From assembly GCF_007923355.1 (NCBI RefSeq), contig NZ_VOGO01000001.1, forward strand, positions 682,001-746,000: a stretch of DNA of 64,000 bases. The letters run 5' to 3'. This stretch comes from Falsiphaeobacter marinintestinus. GTDB lineage: Bacteria > Pseudomonadota > Alphaproteobacteria > Rhodobacterales > Rhodobacteraceae. The translations under genes were made by a program, and so were the position numbers. Shown in pieces: positions 16,134 to 24,392 of the stretch. Below the pieces are notes generated by a model. It saw nothing but the letters and a program-made list of their open reading frames with translations. It searched no databases and had not been told where the DNA came from. Within the stretch, counting starts at the first letter, position 1; each line of letters opens with the position of its first letter.

Positions 16134-16679
16134 TCAGTCGATTACCACAACGGGCAGCCAATGGCTGTCCGGATCGGATTCGTGCAGATCGCCCTCGCTC
16201 AGAGGCCGCAGTTCGCCTGCTGGCGGAGGGGCTGACAGCAGGTTCATATCCATCTCATGCAGTTGGCCGACCAGACGATCTCCGTCGACCTCCAGCTTGT
16301 AATACACCCCGTTCCACATGTTGATGCCGTATTCGGTGGCGCCCTTCCAAAGGAACAGCAGATCATATTCCAGATCTGTCAAGTCGTCAGGCGTAACCAC
16401 GCGGCGAATCTCATATGGGTAGGGTACATAGCACCAGTGTTTCTCGGGGCTTTCGAGACATTTGAAGGGCCGCATCGACAGAAAATGGTTGGCATAAACC
16501 GCGTCTTCGGCTGCAATTTCATAAGCGATGCCGCTATCTGTTGGCATAAACGAGACTGACCCTATGACTGTCCGGGTCCCTTGAGCATCCTCAAGCGCAA
16601 TGGTGCGGTTGCCTTCCAGCGCGCCAGCCTGAGCCGACACAGCGCCGAGAATCGCAAGAATACAAAGACTTGATCGCAT
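16134..16679 (-). CDS. Exported protein of unknown function
   Basis: A 181-residue protein with a clear signal peptide (MRSSLCILAILGAVSAQAGA), so periplasmic. The mature part has a Cys pair (FKCLES, HWCYVPYP) and a mostly beta-type sequence. I do not recognise a family. The start at 16679 has GGGAGGACC upstream. It is divergent from the alcohol dehydrogenase gene and shares its promoter region, including the TACGAC element, so a linked function is plausible. Confidence 0.75.
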   Translation of the reverse strand: MRSSLCILAILGAVSAQAGALEGNRTIALEDAQGTRTVIGSVSFMPTDSGIAYEIAAEDAVYANHFLSMRPFKCLESPEKHWCYVPYPYEIRRVVTPDDLTDLEYDLLFLWKGATEYGINMWNGVYYKLEVDGDRLVGQLHEMDMNLLSAPPPAGELRPLSEGDLHESDPDSHWLPVVVID

Positions 16680-16764
16680 TACGGTCCTCCCTACGTGGGC
16701 CTGCCTTTGGTTCAATCGCAGGATTTGTCCCTGACAGCTTAAGTATAGCCCACCAAAATGACCT

Positions 16765-16770
16765 TACGAC
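16765..16770 (+). promoter_or_regulatory. TACGAC element upstream of quinoprotein dehydrogenase gene
   Basis: TGACCTTACGACCTTTG, with the core 106 bp before the start at 16876. The flanks (TGAC before, CC after) resemble those of the pqqA and Sel1 sites. Confidence 0.5.
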
Positions 16771-16875
16771 CTTTGTGCAATTTCGCTGCGCCCAGTCCGC
16801 TTCAATAATGCGTGTGCCAGTTGCAGAGCGCCGAGGCGTCGCTGCTGGCCGGAGGACAGATAGGGGAGGAACCCA

Positions 16876-18642
16876 ATGAACCGGTTTATTATTGCCGTTG
16901 TCGCGGGTGTCATGACTGCGGGCGTTGCCCAGGCGGGTGTGACCGAAGACGATCTGAACAACGATCAGGCCAACACCAGCCAGGTTGTTACCAACGGGAT
17001 GGGGCGGCATCTGCAGCGCTATAGTCCGCTCGACACCCTGAACAAGGACAACGTGCAGAACCTGTTTCCGGTCTGGGCGTTCTCGCTGGGTGGCGAAAAG
17101 CAGCGTGGCCAGGAAACCCAACCGCTGATCTATGACGGCGTGATGTACATCACCGGATCTTACAGCCGCGTTTATGCCATCGACCTGAAGACCGGCGAAG
17201 AGATCTGGCAGTACGACGCCCGTCTGCCCGAAGGTATTTTGCCGTGCTGTGACGTGGTCAACCGCGGCGGCGCCATCTATGGCGACAACTTCTATTTCGG
17301 AACACTGGATGCCCGCATCGTGGCGCTGGACCTGAAAACCGGCGATGTGAAGTGGCGCAAGAAAATCGCCGACTACAAAGCCGGCTATTCTTATACTGCT
17401 GCGCCGCTGATCGTGGACGGTCTGGTTATCACCGGAAACTCTGGTGGTGAATTCGGCATCGTTGGCGAAGTGCAGGCCCGCAACGCGGAAACCGGAGAAC
17501 TGGTTTGGACCCGGCCCGTTATCGAAGGCCACATGGGCACGCTGAACGGCGAAGAAAGCACCATGACAGGTGAGCTGAACGCGACCTGGCCGGGCGATAT
17601 GTGGAAAACCGGTGGCGGTGCGACATGGCTTGGCGGGTCTTATGACCACGACACCGACACTCTGGTCTTCGGAACCGGAAACCCGGCCCCCTGGAACAGC
17701 CACCTGCGTAATGCAGGCACGCCGACCGAGGGCAACGCGGGCGATAACCTATATGCAGCATCGCGTATCGGGATTGATCCGGCCTCGGGTGAAATCAAGT
17801 GGCACTTCCAGACCACGCCCCGCGAAGGCTGGGATTATGACGGTGTGAACGAAGTCGTCGCCTATACGGACCGGGACGGCAACAAGCGGTTCGCCACTGC
17901 AGATCGCAACGGGTTCTTCTATGTGCTCAACCGTGAAGACGGCAAGTTCGTCAGCGCCACGCCTTTTGTGAAAGACATCACATGGGCTTCGGGCATCGAT
18001 GACACAGGTCGCCCGATCTTTATCGAAGACAACCGTCCTGGGAATCCTGCAGACGCGGCCGATGGCAAGAAAGGCTCCGTTGTGTTCTCTTCGCCCGGCT
18101 TCCTGGGCGGTAAGAACTGGATGCCGATGGCGTTCAGCCAAAACACCGGAAACTTCTATGTACCGTCCAACGAATGGGGCATGGATATCTGGAACGAGCC
18201 GATCACCTATAAGAAGGGCGCGGCCTATCTTGGGTCCGGCTTTACCATCAAGCCGAACTACGAAGACCACATCGGCAGCCTGAAGGCGATCGACCCGGAT
18301 ACGGGCGAGCTGAAGTGGGAGTTCAAGAACGAAGCCCCTCTGTGGGGTGGTGTGATGACCACCGCTGGTGGCCTTGTGTTCACCGGCACTCCAGAAGGCA
18401 AGTTCATCGCCTTTGACGACGAAACCGGCGAACAGCTTTGGTCTTTCCAGACCGGATCAGGCATCGTTGGCCAGCCGGTCACCTGGGAAATGGACGGCGA
18501 ACAGTATGTCTCGATCATTTCGGGCTGGGGCGGCGCGGTTCCGCTTTGGGGCGGCGAAGTTGCCAAAAAGGTCAACTATCTGAACCAGGGTGGTACAGTT
18601 TGGACCTTCAAACTGCCAAAACAGCTGGCAGCAGCCAACTGA
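16876..18642 (+). CDS. exaF: PQQ- and lanthanide-type alcohol dehydrogenase (ExaF/PedH-like)
   Basis: A periplasmic quinoprotein that oxidises alcohols to aldehydes and passes electrons to cytochrome c. The 588 residues comprise a signal peptide (cleaved after AQAG) and an eight-bladed propeller. The adjacent Cys pair C124-C125 forms the disulfide ring over PQQ. The catalytic Asp is D320 in [10 protein letters not shown], and the residue two later is D322, the extra Asp marking lanthanide-dependent enzymes (calcium enzymes have Ala or Ser there). Overall sequence resembles ExaF/PedH more than XoxF. A strong AGGGGAGGAA site precedes the ATG, and a terminator follows at 18665. The substrate is inferred to be ethanol or longer alcohols, not shown. 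Confidence 0.9.
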   Translation: MNRFIIAVVAGVMTAGVAQAGVTEDDLNNDQANTSQVVTNGMGRHLQRYSPLDTLNKDNVQNLFPVWAFSLGGEKQRGQETQPLIYDGVMYITGSYSRVYAIDLKTGEEIWQYDARLPEGILPCCDVVNRGGAIYGDNFYFGTLDARIVALDLKTGDVKWRKKIADYKAGYSYTAAPLIVDGLVITGNSGGEFGIVGEVQARNAETGELVWTRPVIEGHMGTLNGEESTMTGELNATWPGDMWKTGGGATWLGGSYDHDTDTLVFGTGNPAPWNSHLRNAGTPTEGNAGDNLYAASRIGIDPASGEIKWHFQTTPREGWDYDGVNEVVAYTDRDGNKRFATADRNGFFYVLNREDGKFVSATPFVKDITWASGIDDTGRPIFIEDNRPGNPADAADGKKGSVVFSSPGFLGGKNWMPMAFSQNTGNFYVPSNEWGMDIWNEPITYKKGAAYLGSGFTIKPNYEDHIGSLKAIDPDTGELKWEFKNEAPLWGGVMTTAGGLVFTGTPEGKFIAFDDETGEQLWSFQTGSGIVGQPVTWEMDGEQYVSIISGWGGAVPLWGGEVAKKVNYLNQGGTVWTFKLPKQLAAAN

Positions 18643-18664
18643 TCCATCTTGGGATCTGAAACGC

Positions 18665-18692
18665 AAAGCGCGCCCTTTCGGGCGCGCTTTTT
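18665..18692 (+). terminator. Intrinsic terminator after alcohol dehydrogenase gene
   Basis: An 11-bp stem AAAGCGCGCCC/GGGCGCGCTTT with loop TTTC continues into TT, 23 bp after the stop. This is a textbook rho-independent terminator, showing the dehydrogenase is transcribed as its own unit. Confidence 0.92.
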
Positions 18693-18698
18693 CCGTTA

Positions 18699-18704
18699 TA
18701 CGAC
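18699..18704 (+). promoter_or_regulatory. TACGAC element upstream of response-regulator gene
   Basis: CCGTTATACGACCTTCTGCC, with the core 68 bp before the start at 18772 and just past the terminator. If the regulator binds this element it would control its own gene. Confidence 0.45.
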
Positions 18705-18771
18705 CTTCTGCCTATTTGGTTGATTGACTGCAGATTGATAGGCTGACCCCATACAACGTAATGGATCGACC

Positions 18772-19461
18772 ATGACCCACCGGGAAAGATCAAAGGCCCA
18801 GCACAATTTCACGACGGCGCTGATCGTGGATGATCACCCGCTGTTTTGCGATGCGCTGTCGATGACACTGCAAGCTGTTTCGGGGATCCGTCAGGTCACC
18901 ACAGCAGACTGTATGAAATCCGCGCTTGAGGCGGTCGCTTCCGGGGCACAGCCGGATCTGATCGTCCTTGATCTGAACCTGCCCGATGTGAACGGGCTAA
19001 GCGGTCTGCTGCGCCTGCGCAACAGTTCGAAAGCGCCGATCATGGTGGTGTCATCGATGGCCGACAACCGCATCCTGAGTTCCGTCATTCATGCCGGAGC
19101 GTCCGGATTCGTCCCCAAGCACAGCCAGCGTGACGTGTTCAAAACGGCCATCGAAACGCTGACCAACGGTGAGCGTTTCATTCCGCCAGGCTATGTCCTG
19201 CTTAGCGATGCCAGGGCCGAGGAAGAACAGGATTCGGCCAGCCGCCTTGCGTCGCTGACCAATCAGCAGGCGCGCATTCTGCAGCTGATCTGCGAAGGCA
19301 AGCTGAACAAGCAGATCGCCTTTGATCTGTCGATCGCGGAAACCACGGTCAAGGCACATGTAACCGCCATTATGCGTAAGTTGGGCGTGCAAAGCCGCAC
19401 GCAAGCCGTGCTGCTGGCCAAGGACACCAGCTTTTCAAACGTCTTGCACGACCGCGGCTGA
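18772..19461 (+). CDS. NarL/LuxR-type response regulator
   Basis: A 229-residue two-component regulator. The receiver domain (about 14-130) has the acidic pair DD at 20-21 and phospho-acceptor D67 in LIVLDLNLPD. The C-terminal LuxR helix-turn-helix is at about 164-215 (LTNQQARILQLICEG...ETTVKAHVTAIMRKLGV). Similar regulators (AgmR/ErbR, ExaE, PedR) control quinoprotein alcohol dehydrogenases in pseudomonads, so control of this island is likely by analogy. The partner is probably the hybrid kinase at 20679, with the FIST gene between. Confidence 0.88.
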   Translation: MTHRERSKAQHNFTTALIVDDHPLFCDALSMTLQAVSGIRQVTTADCMKSALEAVASGAQPDLIVLDLNLPDVNGLSGLLRLRNSSKAPIMVVSSMADNRILSSVIHAGASGFVPKHSQRDVFKTAIETLTNGERFIPPGYVLLSDARAEEEQDSASRLASLTNQQARILQLICEGKLNKQIAFDLSIAETTVKAHVTAIMRKLGVQSRTQAVLLAKDTSFSNVLHDRG

Positions 19462-19501
19462 CCTGAATAGGATAGCCGACAACGTTGGGGGAGGAGGGAC
19501 G

Positions 19502-20674
19502 ATGGACCAAGTGCTTGGTCTGTCCGGTTCGCGTTCAGGCGCGGGCCAAATCGTGCGGTCGGCTTTTGCCGACTGCGAAGATGTGAATGCCATTGATCGT
19601 CTGGCAGGGATTCTGGTGCCCGAAGATCTGGCAATGGTGATCCTGTTCCTGTCGCCCAGTGCCAATGTCGATGCCCTGATTGCAGAAGCAAAACAACGCT
19701 TTGCACCAGTTCCGGTTGTGGGATGCACAACTGCGGGCGAAATCTCACCTGCCGGATATACGGAAGGTGAAATCGTCGCTGTCGGTTTGCCCAGTTCCAA
19801 CTTTCTGGCGCAAACGATTCTGGTGCCCGATCTGGACGACTTTCAGGGGCAGTCTCTGATCGAATCCATGATCCGCGAACGCAACGTCATGGCGGCGGTT
19901 GAACCTGACTGGAAATCCGAATTCACGTTCCTGTTGATCGACGGGTTATCGACTCGCGAAGATGCGCTGACAGCCGAGCTGGCCATGGGGCTGGGTCCGG
20001 TGCCGCTGTTTGGAGGCTCGGCCGGAGATGGCGAAAATTTTGAATCCACCCGCATTCTGTATGATGGGCAGGCCCTTCCCAATGCTGCCGTTCTTATTCA
20101 GGTCCGCAGCAACTGCCCGATCAAGGTGTTCAACACCGATCATCTGATCCCGACCGAAGCCCGCATGGTTGTGACCAGCGCCGATCCAGCCCGCCGGGTT
20201 GTGCATGAAATAAACGCCGAACCAGCCGCCGGTGAATTCGCCCGCATCGTCGGCAAGAATCCCGACCAACTGGATACATTCACCTTCGCAGCACACCCCG
20301 TCGTGGTGCGGATCGGCGATCATCACCATGTCCGCGCTATCCAGCAGGTCGATGAAAACGGCGATCTGGTGTTTTTCTCGGCCATCGACGAAGGCGTGGT
20401 TCTGACCTTGGCCGAACCCGAGAACATGGTGATCCACCTGACCCGCGAGCTTGAGCGCCTGTCCGAAAAAGGCGCGCCGGATACCATTCTGGGCTGCGAC
20501 TGTGTGCTCAGGCGAATCGAAGCCCAGCAAAAACAGATGACCGGAGACCTGTCGCGGCTGTTATCAAAGCACCGCGTTGTCGGTTTTTCGACCTATGGCG
20601 AACAGGTGAACACGATGCATGTCAATCACACGCTGACAGGCGTTGCGATTTATCCACCGGATACGCAAGGATAG
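19502..20674 (+). CDS. FIST-domain sensory protein
   Basis: A 390-residue protein with FIST N-terminal (about 35-220; VVGCTTAGEISPAGYTEG and FGGSAGDGENF) and FIST C-terminal domains (about 225-370; RVVGFSTYGEQ). FIST proteins are soluble ligand-sensing modules found with signalling proteins; the ligand is unknown and amino acids have been suggested. GGGGGAGGAGGGACG precedes the ATG. Four bases separate its stop from the hybrid kinase start, so the two are co-translated and probably form a sensor complex. No transmembrane segment is visible. Confidence 0.88.
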   Translation: MDQVLGLSGSRSGAGQIVRSAFADCEDVNAIDRLAGILVPEDLAMVILFLSPSANVDALIAEAKQRFAPVPVVGCTTAGEISPAGYTEGEIVAVGLPSSNFLAQTILVPDLDDFQGQSLIESMIRERNVMAAVEPDWKSEFTFLLIDGLSTREDALTAELAMGLGPVPLFGGSAGDGENFESTRILYDGQALPNAAVLIQVRSNCPIKVFNTDHLIPTEARMVVTSADPARRVVHEINAEPAAGEFARIVGKNPDQLDTFTFAAHPVVVRIGDHHHVRAIQQVDENGDLVFFSAIDEGVVLTLAEPENMVIHLTRELERLSEKGAPDTILGCDCVLRRIEAQQKQMTGDLSRLLSKHRVVGFSTYGEQVNTMHVNHTLTGVAIYPPDTQG

Positions 20675-20678
20675 GCCC

Positions 20679-22883
20679 ATGTTAAATGGCCTGATTGACC
20701 CCAAAGACAGCCTTGAACGGCAAAACCAGAAGCTTCTGAAAATCACCGAGACGCTGATGCGTCGGGTGGAACAGGGCACGGATGCCTCGGGCGTGGCTTA
20801 TGCCCAGTTCGAACGCGCCGTTCTGCTGGAAGAAGAGGTCCGGGCCCGCACCCGTGAACTTGAACGTGCGCTGGATCTGCTGAACATGTCGAACGCGCGG
20901 CTGGCCATGGCCAACGCAGAAACCGAAGCCGCGCGCGCCAACCTTGCCAACGCAATTGAGACCGTTCAGGAAGGGTTTGCCCTGTTCAATGCGCAGGACG
21001 AACTGGTGATGTGCAACAGCCGCTTTGGCAAGCACATGCGCGATGTCTATCACCTGTTCAAACCCGGGCTGACCTTTACCGAATACGTGCGTCTGATCAG
21101 CGAAAGCCCGTTTCTGTCGCTGCCTGACGGTCAGACCTCGGCCCAATGGGCCGCCCAGCGCATGGACCGACACAAAGACAGCCATGTTGTATTCAATGCA
21201 AGGATGGCGGGCAGCCGCTGGTTACAGGTCAGCGAACACCGGACACCGGATCGCGGCACCGTGGTGTTGCAGACAGATGTCACCGACATGGTCCGGCTGG
21301 AACGGCAGGAACGTGAAAAGCTGCTGGATGATCAGGCCCGGTTGGTGCGCGCCACTCTGGAACATCTGAATCAGGGCATCTGTATCTTTGACAGCCAGAA
21401 CCGGCTGGCGGGCTGGAACCGCCGGGTGGGTGAATTGCTCTCGATCCCGCTGGGCCGGTTCTACATCGGAGCTTCGTTCGATGCGCTCTACGCCGCGCTT
21501 AGCCGGGTGGTCGAATTCAGCGATGCCGACACACCGGATCTGATCCAAAGCTGGGTGCGCGATCACAACCGCCGGATGCCATTGTCATTTGAGATCACAC
21601 TCAGCGTCAACCGGACCATGACGGTCTTTGCCCAGCAGATGCCGGATGAGGGGTTCGTGATCAGCTTTACTGACGTCTCTGCAGAACGCTCGGCTGTGCG
21701 CGCGATTTCGGAAGTGAACGAAACCCTTGAGCGGCGTGTAATGGAACGCACGCTTGAGTTGGAAGACGCTCTTTCGGAAGCCGAGCGCGCCAATGCGTCA
21801 AAGTCGCGGTTCGTGGCTGCCGCCAGCCATGACCTGCTGCAACCGCTGTCTGCTGCCAAACTGTATGTCACATCGCTTGAGAACGATCTTGAATCGCCCG
21901 AAATGAAAGAGCGGGTGGCCAAAGCGAACAACGCGCTGGTCAGTGTCGAACACATCCTTGGCGCTTTGCTGGATATTTCGAAACTGGACTCCGGACGCGC
22001 GGCGGTTGATGAAACCGCTGTGTCGCTTGGAGAGATGTTGCTGCAATTATGTGACGAACTGGCGCCGATGGCCGCGCAAAAGGGTCTGTCGTTTCGTGCT
22101 GTTTCTACCGACGCGATGGTGCGCAGCGATGCTACTTACCTGAGGCGGATCCTGCAAAATCTGATTTCAAATGCGATCCGGTATACGGATCATGGCAAGG
22201 TGCTGGTCGGCGTGCGGCAGGGTCGCAAATCGGTTCGGGTCGAAGTCTGGGACACCGGCCCCGGCATCCCCGAGAACCAGCAGGAAAAAGTGTTCGACGA
22301 ATTTCACCGGCTTAATGCCTCGGCCAGCCCTGCGGATGGCATGGGGCTGGGGTTGGCCATTGTCGAACGGGCGTGCCGGTTGCTGAAGCACCCGCTGCAC
22401 CTGAACTCAACCGTGGCCAAAGGCACCCGGTTTACTGTTGAATTGCCCCGCATCGTGATGAAATCCGCTCAAGCCGCCGCGCCGCGACCACAGCCGTCGC
22501 GCAGTGGCAACCTTGAGCATCAGATCGTTCTGCTGATCGAAAACGACACCGAACTGCGGCACGCGATTGCCCTGACGCTGGAAAATTGGGGGCTCGACGT
22601 GTTCCCTTGCTCCAGCGAGGCCGAAGCCATGGCGCTTTTGCAAGAGGTCGACATCGCTCCCGACAGCATGGTGATCGATTTTCAACTGGATGACGGGCTG
22701 CTTGGAACAGACGCGATCGCCAATCTGCGCAGCCGGTTTGGCCCGATCCCGGCCTGCGTGATCACGGCGAACCGAACGCCGTCGGTGATCGATGCCTGCC
22801 GCCAGGTCGATGCGACGCTGCTTTACAAGCCTCTGGATCTGGCTCAACTCAGCAGTTTCTTGATACAGGCGACGCAGCGCTAG
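20679..22883 (+). CDS. PAS-domain hybrid histidine kinase
   Basis: A 734-residue cytoplasmic sensor kinase without membrane helices. It has an N-terminal coiled coil (about 10-100) and two PAS-like domains (about 95-200 and 225-345). A second coiled coil leads into a HisKA domain with H384 in AAASHDLLQPL. The ATPase domain carries QNLISNAIRYT, DTGPGI and GMGLGLAIV. A C-terminal receiver has MVIDFQLDD and LYKPL. The SHDLLQPL H-box and architecture recall NahK/ErcS'-type kinases of Pseudomonas, where ErcS' acts in ethanol oxidation. The ATG at 20679 follows AAGGATAGG. Confidence 0.9.
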   Translation: MLNGLIDPKDSLERQNQKLLKITETLMRRVEQGTDASGVAYAQFERAVLLEEEVRARTRELERALDLLNMSNARLAMANAETEAARANLANAIETVQEGFALFNAQDELVMCNSRFGKHMRDVYHLFKPGLTFTEYVRLISESPFLSLPDGQTSAQWAAQRMDRHKDSHVVFNARMAGSRWLQVSEHRTPDRGTVVLQTDVTDMVRLERQEREKLLDDQARLVRATLEHLNQGICIFDSQNRLAGWNRRVGELLSIPLGRFYIGASFDALYAALSRVVEFSDADTPDLIQSWVRDHNRRMPLSFEITLSVNRTMTVFAQQMPDEGFVISFTDVSAERSAVRAISEVNETLERRVMERTLELEDALSEAERANASKSRFVAAASHDLLQPLSAAKLYVTSLENDLESPEMKERVAKANNALVSVEHILGALLDISKLDSGRAAVDETAVSLGEMLLQLCDELAPMAAQKGLSFRAVSTDAMVRSDATYLRRILQNLISNAIRYTDHGKVLVGVRQGRKSVRVEVWDTGPGIPENQQEKVFDEFHRLNASASPADGMGLGLAIVERACRLLKHPLHLNSTVAKGTRFTVELPRIVMKSAQAAAPRPQPSRSGNLEHQIVLLIENDTELRHAIALTLENWGLDVFPCSSEAEAMALLQEVDIAPDSMVIDFQLDDGLLGTDAIANLRSRFGPIPACVITANRTPSVIDACRQVDATLLYKPLDLAQLSSFLIQATQR

Positions 22884-22886
22884 TCG

Positions 22887-24209
22887 CTATGTCAACACGG
22901 TCGAAATTGCGCTGGCCAAACGATCTGCGACCAGGGTTGCATCATCATCAGACATGATGAACGGCGGGGCCAACAGCACGTGGTCGCCGTGGCGGCCATC
23001 GCGCGTTCCGGGCATCGGATAACAGATCAGCCCCTGCGCCAAAGCTTCTTTCTTGATCTTGGCCGCGATAGCTCGCGACGGATCAAGCGGTGCCTTGGTT
23101 TCGCGGTCTTCGACCAATTCGACGCCCATGAACAGCCCCCGCCCCCGGATATCCCCGACATTCGGATGTTGACCCAGCGCCCGCCGCAAGGCAGCGTCCA
23201 GCTTAGGTTCCAAAGCGCGAACCCGCGCCGTCAGATCCCGGTCAACAATCTGGCTGACAACCGCAAGACCTGCCGCCGCAGCCACCGGGTGGCCAATATA
23301 TGTGTGCCCGTGTTGGAAAAACCCGGATCCGTCGGCGATTGCCTGATAGATCTGATCTGAACACAGCATGGCACCGATAGGCTGGTACCCTGCGCCCAGC
23401 CCTTTGGCGATGGTCAGGATGTCGGGGCGAACGTTGTCAGCCTCGCACGCGAACAGATGGCCGGTTCGGCCCATGCCGCACATGACCTCATCCAGGATCA
23501 AAAGCACGCCGTAGGCATCACAAATCTCACGAGTACGGGTGTAATACCCTTCGACCGCTGTTACCGCGCCCAAGGTCGCGCCCACCACCGGTTCGGCGAT
23601 AAAGGCCATCACGGTTTCCGGGCCCAGTTCAAGTATCCGGTCTTCCAGTTCTTGCGCCGCGCGTTGGCCATAGTCGAACAAGGTCTCACCCGCAGCGCGT
23701 TCTGCGTATTCATAGCAGGGGGCAATGTGGCTGACGTCGATCAGAAGCGGGTCGAATTGCTGCCGTCGCCACGCATTTCCGCCCGCCGCCAGAGCGCCCA
23801 GCGTGTTGCCATGATAGCTTTGCCGCCGCGCGATCAGGTGCCGCCGGTCAGGTTCTCCACGTTCAAGATGGTACTGGCGGGCCAGCTTGATCGCCGCCTC
23901 GACGGCCTCGGACCCACCTGAGACGAAGTAAACGCGGTCGATGCCCTCGGGGGCGTGATCGACCAGAAGATCGGCCAAAGCCTCGGCCGGTTCCGACGTG
24001 AAGAACCCGGTATGAGCAAAGGCCAGCTTGTCGACCTGATCCTTGATTGCCTGTTTCACTGTCTGGTCCGAATGCCCAAGGCATGACACCGCCGCGCCAC
24101 CTGACCCATCGAAGTATCGCTTGCCGTCCGCGTCGATCAGATAGCATCCGTCACCTGACACAGCAGTGGGCAATGACGCGTGGCAGTGCCGGGGAAAAAT
24201 GTGACTCAT
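22887..24209 (-). CDS. Class III PLP-dependent aminotransferase
   Basis: A 440-residue omega-aminotransferase-type enzyme. It shows the PLP-phosphate and ring contacts (VSGGSEAVEAAIKLARQ), the Asp of LLILDEVMCGMGRTG, and the Schiff-base Lys in LTIAKGLGAGYQPIGA. The substrate cannot be read from sequence. MSHIF at 24209 was preferred over the 19-codon longer frame. It is convergent with the hybrid kinase gene (3 bp apart) and divergent from the FAD-linked oxidase at 24393, with a palindromic operator between them. The pair may catabolise an amino or hydroxy acid. Confidence 0.85.
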   Translation of the reverse strand: MSHIFPRHCHASLPTAVSGDGCYLIDADGKRYFDGSGGAAVSCLGHSDQTVKQAIKDQVDKLAFAHTGFFTSEPAEALADLLVDHAPEGIDRVYFVSGGSEAVEAAIKLARQYHLERGEPDRRHLIARRQSYHGNTLGALAAGGNAWRRQQFDPLLIDVSHIAPCYEYAERAAGETLFDYGQRAAQELEDRILELGPETVMAFIAEPVVGATLGAVTAVEGYYTRTREICDAYGVLLILDEVMCGMGRTGHLFACEADNVRPDILTIAKGLGAGYQPIGAMLCSDQIYQAIADGSGFFQHGHTYIGHPVAAAAGLAVVSQIVDRDLTARVRALEPKLDAALRRALGQHPNVGDIRGRGLFMGVELVEDRETKAPLDPSRAIAAKIKKEALAQGLICYPMPGTRDGRHGDHVLLAPPFIMSDDDATLVADRLASAISTVLT

Positions 24210-24322
24210 GACCCAGATCCCTTTTTGGTTTCCCGGCAGCATGCAGAAGCCAATGGGCTTTGTCACGCACTGGAAAAGACGCGCTCAGGTGTTTCCATCA
24301 AAGCAAGCGCAGTGCTGATTTT

Positions 24323-24332
24323 TGGTATACCA
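24323..24332. promoter_or_regulatory. Palindrome TGGTATACCA, GntR-type operator candidate
   Basis: A perfect 10-bp palindrome in the 183-bp divergent space between the aminotransferase and FAD-oxidase genes. Its form (TNGTATACNA) fits operators of the FadR branch of GntR regulators. No GntR gene is in the window, so the regulator would be encoded elsewhere. Confidence 0.45.
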
Positions 24333-24392
24333 GCCGCCGTGAATTTCCTTAGAGTGTCGGCAGGTAGTGAAATTGAAGTAACGGACGTGACC

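Noticed and set aside
6250-17220. Additional TACGAC hexamers inside genes
   Set aside because: Tyr-Asp codon pairs (TAC GAC) produce the hexamer often in coding DNA, so only intergenic, correctly oriented copies were counted.
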